From NCBI GenBank assembly GCA_937928585.1, contig CALEZK010000283.1, positions 1 through 7,549 of the forward strand: a stretch of 7,549 bases of DNA, in the 5' to 3' direction. The translations under genes were made by a program, and so were the position numbers. How positions within the stretch are numbered: the first letter of the stretch is position 1; each line of letters starts with the position of its first letter. This document shows, in pieces, positions 5,331 to 7,549 of the stretch. This stretch comes from an uncultured bacterium (GTDB lineage: Bacteria; Hydrogenedentota; Hydrogenedentia; Hydrogenedentales; SLHB01). The notes beneath the pieces are model-generated. The model was not told where the DNA came from. It saw only the letters and a list, made by a program, of their open reading frames with translations, and searched no databases.

Positions 5331-6107
5331 ATGGAAAGCTTCGAAACACAACGTAGTGGGCCGCTCATCCGCGCGGAATCACTTCGCAAGGAATTCCAAG
5401 GACCTGGCGGCACTCCCATTGTGGCGGTCGCCGGGGCTTCTTTTCATGTCGATGCGGGCGAAATCTTCGGATTACTCGGCCCGAACGGCGCAGGAAAGAC
5501 CACCCTCCTACGCATGCTCGCGACAATTATTACGCCCACGTCCGGTCATTGCTGGATTGAAGGGTGTTCGGCAGACGATGCCCCCCAAGCGGCGCGCGCG
5601 AAAGTTGGTTTCATGTCGGGTAATACGCGGCTATATGGCCGCCTCACGCCACGCGAGATGTTGCGCTACTTTGGCCGTCTTTACGATATGAGCGACGACG
5701 CAATTGCGCGGCGCACGCGCGAACTGGCGGATTCGCTGACCATGAACGACTACATCGACCGGCGCTGCGATACGCTTTCCACCGGTCAGACGCAGAAGGT
5801 GTCGATAGCCCGCGTGTTGCTTCACGACCCAGATGTCTTGATCCTTGATGAACCGACCTTGGGCCTGGATATCATGGCTAGAAGCGCGATCTTGTCGTTC
5901 ATTCGCTCCGCAAAAACGAGAGGCCACAGCATAATCTTTTCGACACACGACATGGGCGACGCGGAATTGCTGTGCGACAGGGTCGCCATTATTAATGACG
6001 GCGAACTGTACACCGTGAGCACTACCCACGCCCTGCTTGCGGAAACGGGAACCTCGAATCTGCACGATGCGTTCTTGTCGGTAGTACACAGACAGGCGCC
6101 GGCATGA
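5331..6107 (+). CDS. ABC transporter ATP-binding protein, NatA-like
   Basis: This is the cytoplasmic ATPase of an ABC-2 type exporter. All nucleotide-binding elements are present in its 258 residues: Walker A GPNGAGKTT at 50-58, signature LSTGQ at 149-153, Walker B LILDEP at 170-175, D-loop LGLD at 177-180, and the switch histidine H206 in STHD. The Q-loop position reads GFMSGNTRLYGRLTPREML without the usual glutamine, a pattern I associate with NatA-type ATPases (known in Bacillus NatAB as a sodium exporter). I chose the ATG at 5331 over a TTG at 5274: the TTG would add a 19-residue tail unlike the family and has no ribosome site. The ATG's nearest GGAG is about 17 bases away, so initiation may be weak. 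The stop overlaps the permease start (ATGA), indicating translational coupling. The substrate is not evident. Confidence 0.93.
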   Translation: MESFETQRSGPLIRAESLRKEFQGPGGTPIVAVAGASFHVDAGEIFGLLGPNGAGKTTLLRMLATIITPTSGHCWIEGCSADDAPQAARAKVGFMSGNTRLYGRLTPREMLRYFGRLYDMSDDAIARRTRELADSLTMNDYIDRRCDTLSTGQTQKVSIARVLLHDPDVLILDEPTLGLDIMARSAILSFIRSAKTRGHSIIFSTHDMGDAELLCDRVAIINDGELYTVSTTHALLAETGTSNLHDAFLSVVHRQAPA

Positions 6108-7549
6108 TTCGGTTTCACACGATACTGCTGATTTTCCGAAAGGAAACGCTCGAAATGTTGCGCGACAGGCGCACCATGATAGCGATGATCGGTATTCCGC
6201 TTGTTCTCTACCCCGCTCTGTTTGTATTCGCGTCGCAAGCCGCACTTATGCAGATTGATCAGCTCGAAGAGTCGCGTTCTCGAATCGCGATTCTTGGTAG
6301 TGACGCAGAATTGGTAGCCGATTGGCTGGAGGACGACGAGAAGCTGTCCATCGGACTGGTGGGAAATGCCCGGCAAGACCTGTCCAACGACGCTGTTCAG
6401 GCCGTGCTCGTATTGCCCGATGGCTTCAAACATACCATTGATTCCGGCGCGACCGCTCATGTTGTTGTTGAGTTCGATGCGGCTGAACCTGCTTCTCAAG
6501 AAGCTTCGCGCCGCGTCGTGGCCGCGCTGGACAGTGTATTTGAAGAACTCCTAAAGAAAAGGCTCTCCGATGCGGGACTTCCGAAATCCTTCGCGGATCC
6601 GATCGAAGTCGAGACCAAGAACGTAGCGCCGCCCGCCAAGGCGACAGGCGCGATACTTGGTCTGACCATGCCGCTTCTCATGATCGTCATGGTTGGCATT
6701 GGCGCGTTTTATCCCGCAATTGATTTAACTGCCGGGGAAAAGGAACGCGGAACTTTTGAAACTTTGCTCTCAACCCCGGCGTTAAGCAGCGAAATTCTCG
6801 TTGGCAAGTTTTTGACGGTTTTTTGTATTGCGATGCTGACTGGCATCACGAACCTAGGCAGCATGCTTGCTACATTCGCTTTTCAACTCTCCCAGATGGG
6901 CGATTCGATCGGCGATTACGAGATTAGCTTTCCGTTGAGCAGCGTCGCGTTGATCTTCCTTGCCATGGTGCCGCTCGCCTTCTTTATCTCTGCGGTCATG
7001 ATTTCAGTAGCGGTCCTCGCGCGGAGCTTCAGGGAAGCGCAGACGCTGTTGTCGCCCGTGTTGATCCTGATGATTTTCCCCGCGGCAATGGCGTCGATTC
7101 CCGGCACGAGCCTGACCGCGACGACACAGCTCATGCCTATTGCGAACTTTGCGCTGCTCTTCAAGGACCTCATGACGGATCACGTTTCCGCGGTTTCTAT
7201 TTTTGCGGTGCTTGCGAGCACAACGGTATATGCGCTGCTTGCTCTCGCCCTCGCTGCGCGCATATTTCAACGAGAAGAAGTTGTTCTATCGGTTGAAAGC
7301 GGTTCTCCGGTCACCCTTCGCCGCTCTATGTACAGACCTCGCACACTCCCCACGCCGGGCACCTCGCTATTCGTGCTTACGCTATGCCTGTTGTTGTTTT
7401 TTTATCTCGGAACGTGGATGCAGGCCAACTATGGCCTTGTCGGCGTGGCGCTGACACAGTGGACGATTTTCTTCGCGCCGCCCCTTTTAATCCTTTGGTA
7501 TGTCCGGGTAAATATCGCCGCGGCGTTTAATTTGCGCGCGCCTTCGTTC
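6104..7549 (+). CDS. ABC-2 permease (NatB-like), probably fused to a CPBP intramembrane protease; C-terminus off the right edge
   Basis: The frame is open for 482 codons from the ATG overlapping the ATPase stop. The first membrane helix is at about residues 22-42, followed by a large extracytoplasmic domain (about 45-180). Helices then lie near 183-205, 236-258, 281-305, 315-333 and 367-390. GEKERGTFETLLSTP at 211-225 is the conserved cytoplasmic coupling motif of NatB-type ABC-2 permeases. A plain NatB would end at about 400-410 residues. Here the frame continues through a linker (about 395-415) into two further hydrophobic stretches (about 418-432 and 445-466), the second ending in LLILWYVRVNIAAAFNLRAP. 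This matches the beginning of the CPBP (Abi, CAAX-protease-like) domain in known permease-CPBP fusions, which I recall as frequent in Planctomycetes and relatives. The CPBP catalytic EE and histidine motifs would lie beyond the window, so the fusion is inferred. It forms one exporter with the upstream ATPase. Confidence 0.9.
   Translation, partial: MIRFHTILLIFRKETLEMLRDRRTMIAMIGIPLVLYPALFVFASQAALMQIDQLEESRSRIAILGSDAELVADWLEDDEKLSIGLVGNARQDLSNDAVQAVLVLPDGFKHTIDSGATAHVVVEFDAAEPASQEASRRVVAALDSVFEELLKKRLSDAGLPKSFADPIEVETKNVAPPAKATGAILGLTMPLLMIVMVGIGAFYPAIDLTAGEKERGTFETLLSTPALSSEILVGKFLTVFCIAMLTGITNLGSMLATFAFQLSQMGDSIGDYEISFPLSSVALIFLAMVPLAFFISAVMISVAVLARSFREAQTLLSPVLILMIFPAAMASIPGTSLTATTQLMPIANFALLFKDLMTDHVSAVSIFAVLASTTVYALLALALAARIFQREEVVLSVESGSPVTLRRSMYRPRTLPTPGTSLFVLTLCLLLFFYLGTWMQANYGLVGVALTQWTIFFAPPLLILWYVRVNIAAAFNLRAPSF

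Noticed and set aside
5631..6499. Minus-strand frames opposite the ABC ATPase and permease genes
   Set aside because: The plus-strand frames encode full Walker motifs and a continuous ABC-2 permease; the antisense translations show no domain or helix pattern.
1..7549. tRNA or rRNA genes, CRISPR arrays, insertion sequences, phage or toxin-antitoxin genes
   Set aside because: Reading both strands showed no tRNA-like cloverleaf, regularly spaced repeats, transposase motifs or terminal repeats. All long coding stretches are accounted for by chromosomal housekeeping-type genes.

Overview
This window appears to come from a flagellated, two-membraned (diderm) bacterium with moderately high GC. It encodes parts for both the periplasmic P ring and the outer-membrane L ring, so the cell should have peptidoglycan and an outer membrane. 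The ABC-permease gene that runs into what looks like a CPBP-protease segment, the small uncharacterised membrane protein and the sigma-54 flagellar promoter suggest a Planctomycetes-like or related deep-branching phylum (Hydrogenedentes is another possibility). No marker gene is present, so this placement is inference.

Region 1 (1-3784, minus strand) is a compact flagellar basal-body operon transcribed flgF, flgG, flgA, flgH, flgI. Gaps are about 13-26 bases and flgI runs off the left edge. FlgF and FlgG build the rod, FlgA chaperones the P ring, FlgI is the P ring and FlgH the L ring, so the cluster is a rod-and-bushing assembly set. FlgH has no lipobox cysteine, unlike the classical lipoprotein form.

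Region 2 (3785-4124) is noncoding. It holds a near-consensus sigma-54 (-24/-12) promoter pointing into flgF, an inverted repeat about 100 bases upstream of the predicted start where an enhancer-binding protein could sit, and a predicted 5' leader of about 169 nt. The leader contains a 7-bp hairpin right at the predicted transcript start, then a nested three-helix element. The single-stranded bulge of that element is complementary to the flgF start-codon region. This leader is the best candidate in the window for undescribed regulation.

Region 3 (4125-5192, minus strand) is a two-gene unit: a small three-helix membrane protein of unknown function, followed 24 bases later by a FabG-like short-chain dehydrogenase/reductase starting at GTG.

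Region 4 (5193-5330) is a divergent intergenic region. Region 5 (5331-7549, plus strand) is an ABC exporter of the NatA/NatB type. The ATPase stop overlaps the permease start (ATGA). The permease, after its ABC-2 domain, continues into a further hydrophobic segment resembling the start of a fused CPBP (Abi-type) intramembrane protease, and is cut by the right edge.
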